Below, piece after piece: positions 6,706 through 7,010 of a stretch of DNA of 7,010 nt. The stretch spans positions 1 through 7,010 of the forward strand of contig JAGBUF010000374.1 in assembly GCA_017630975.1 (NCBI GenBank), given 5' to 3'. Under the pieces are notes generated by a model. It was not told the origin of the DNA, did no database searches, and saw only the letters and a program-made list of their open reading frames with translations. The first letter of the stretch is position 1; every line of letters starts with the position of its first letter. The translations under genes and the position numbers were made by a program. The stretch is from Paraprevotella sp. GTDB lineage: Bacteria > Bacteroidota > Bacteroidia > Bacteroidales > Bacteroidaceae.

Positions 6706-7010
6706 TTATTTCAAAGCATCAATATTCTGCTGATTCATCAACTGCTTACCCTCAGCTGTATACAGATATTCAATACGTTCTGCGTACGCTTTTTCAATTT
6801 TTCCACGTACCATTTTCATCGTACTGTTAATCATTTGATTCTGTTCGGTAAACGGTTCGGCCAAAACAGCAAAGCTACTCGGCAACCAGCGCTCTGGGAA
6901 CATTCCCTCGAACTCACCGCCTTTCTTGAATTGAGACACACTCTTTTCCAATATCTGCAACGCCGCTTTTTTACCCTCTTCCGTAGCCAATGTCAAGTTC
7001 TGTTGTTTCA
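6706..7010 (-). CDS. Probable AMP-forming acyl-CoA synthetase (long-chain fatty acid-CoA ligase type), C-terminal end only
   Basis: The frame stays open to the right edge of the window, so only the last 100 residues are visible. The tail FAVLAEPFTEQNQMINSTMKMVRGKIEKAYAERIEYLY follows the pattern of the C-terminal lid of ANL-family long-chain acyl-CoA synthetases, where an EPF-(T/S)-xEN-(G/Q) segment precedes T-x-K-(x)2-R and then Y-(x)3-I-(x)2-LY. The Lys in STMK would be the adenylation-step lysine. Such enzymes activate fatty acids with ATP and CoA for lipid synthesis or remodelling. A TTG at 6994-6996 should not be taken as the start, because the open frame continues upstream of it. The AMP-binding core motifs lie outside the window, so the call rests on the tail pattern alone. 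Confidence 0.6.
   Translation of the reverse strand, partial: KQQNLTLATEEGKKAALQILEKSVSQFKKGGEFEGMFPERWLPSSFAVLAEPFTEQNQMINSTMKMVRGKIEKAYAERIEYLYTAEGKQLMNQQNIDALK

Noticed and set aside
6706..6996. A complete 96-residue gene starting at TTG 6994-6996
   Set aside because: The same frame continues open to the window edge, and the residues match only the C-terminal tail of a larger acyl-CoA synthetase. It is a truncated view, not a small gene.
1..7010. CRISPR arrays, insertion sequences, tRNA/rRNA genes, riboswitches or a defence system
   Set aside because: No regularly spaced repeats, transposase motifs, RNA gene folds or defence genes were recognised on either strand; the window is densely filled by five housekeeping-like genes.

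Overview
The window reads as ordinary chromosome from a member of the Bacteroidota, most likely order Bacteroidales (Bacteroides or Prevotella relatives). Three things support this. Four genes are preceded on their own strand by a perfect TAnnTTTG box, the -7 element of the Bacteroidota primary sigma factor. Start codons lack convincing Shine-Dalgarno sequences. The gene families also fit, notably an exported C10 (streptopain-type) peptidase with a signal peptide ending in ASA-Q. Genus cannot be resolved from sequence alone.

Every gene is on the minus strand, so transcription runs from right to left. In that order the window holds: the C-terminal end of a probable AMP-forming acyl-CoA synthetase (cut by the right edge); a terminator; a small YbaN/DUF454 inner-membrane protein; an ABC-F ATPase; a terminator; carB, the carbamoyl-phosphate synthase large subunit; a terminator; and a C10-family cysteine peptidase zymogen whose 3' end is cut by the left edge. 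No stretch longer than 300 bases lacks a gene. The intergenic gaps are about 70 to 170 bases and are largely accounted for by terminators and promoters.

The genes look like independent transcription units rather than one pathway. Each of the four genes with a visible start has its own -7 box, and three of the four gene junctions have a rho-independent terminator. DUF454 and the ABC-F gene may be partly co-transcribed because no terminator separates them. carB supplies carbamoyl phosphate for pyrimidines and arginine, but its glutaminase partner carA is not beside it.

I found no undescribed multigene system, mobile element, CRISPR array or RNA gene. The items most worth a second look are: the CAD-like (eukaryote-like) character of CarB; an inverted repeat placed like an operator over the carB promoter; substitutions near the active site and a high cysteine count in the C10 peptidase; and a probable leaderless mRNA for the DUF454 gene.
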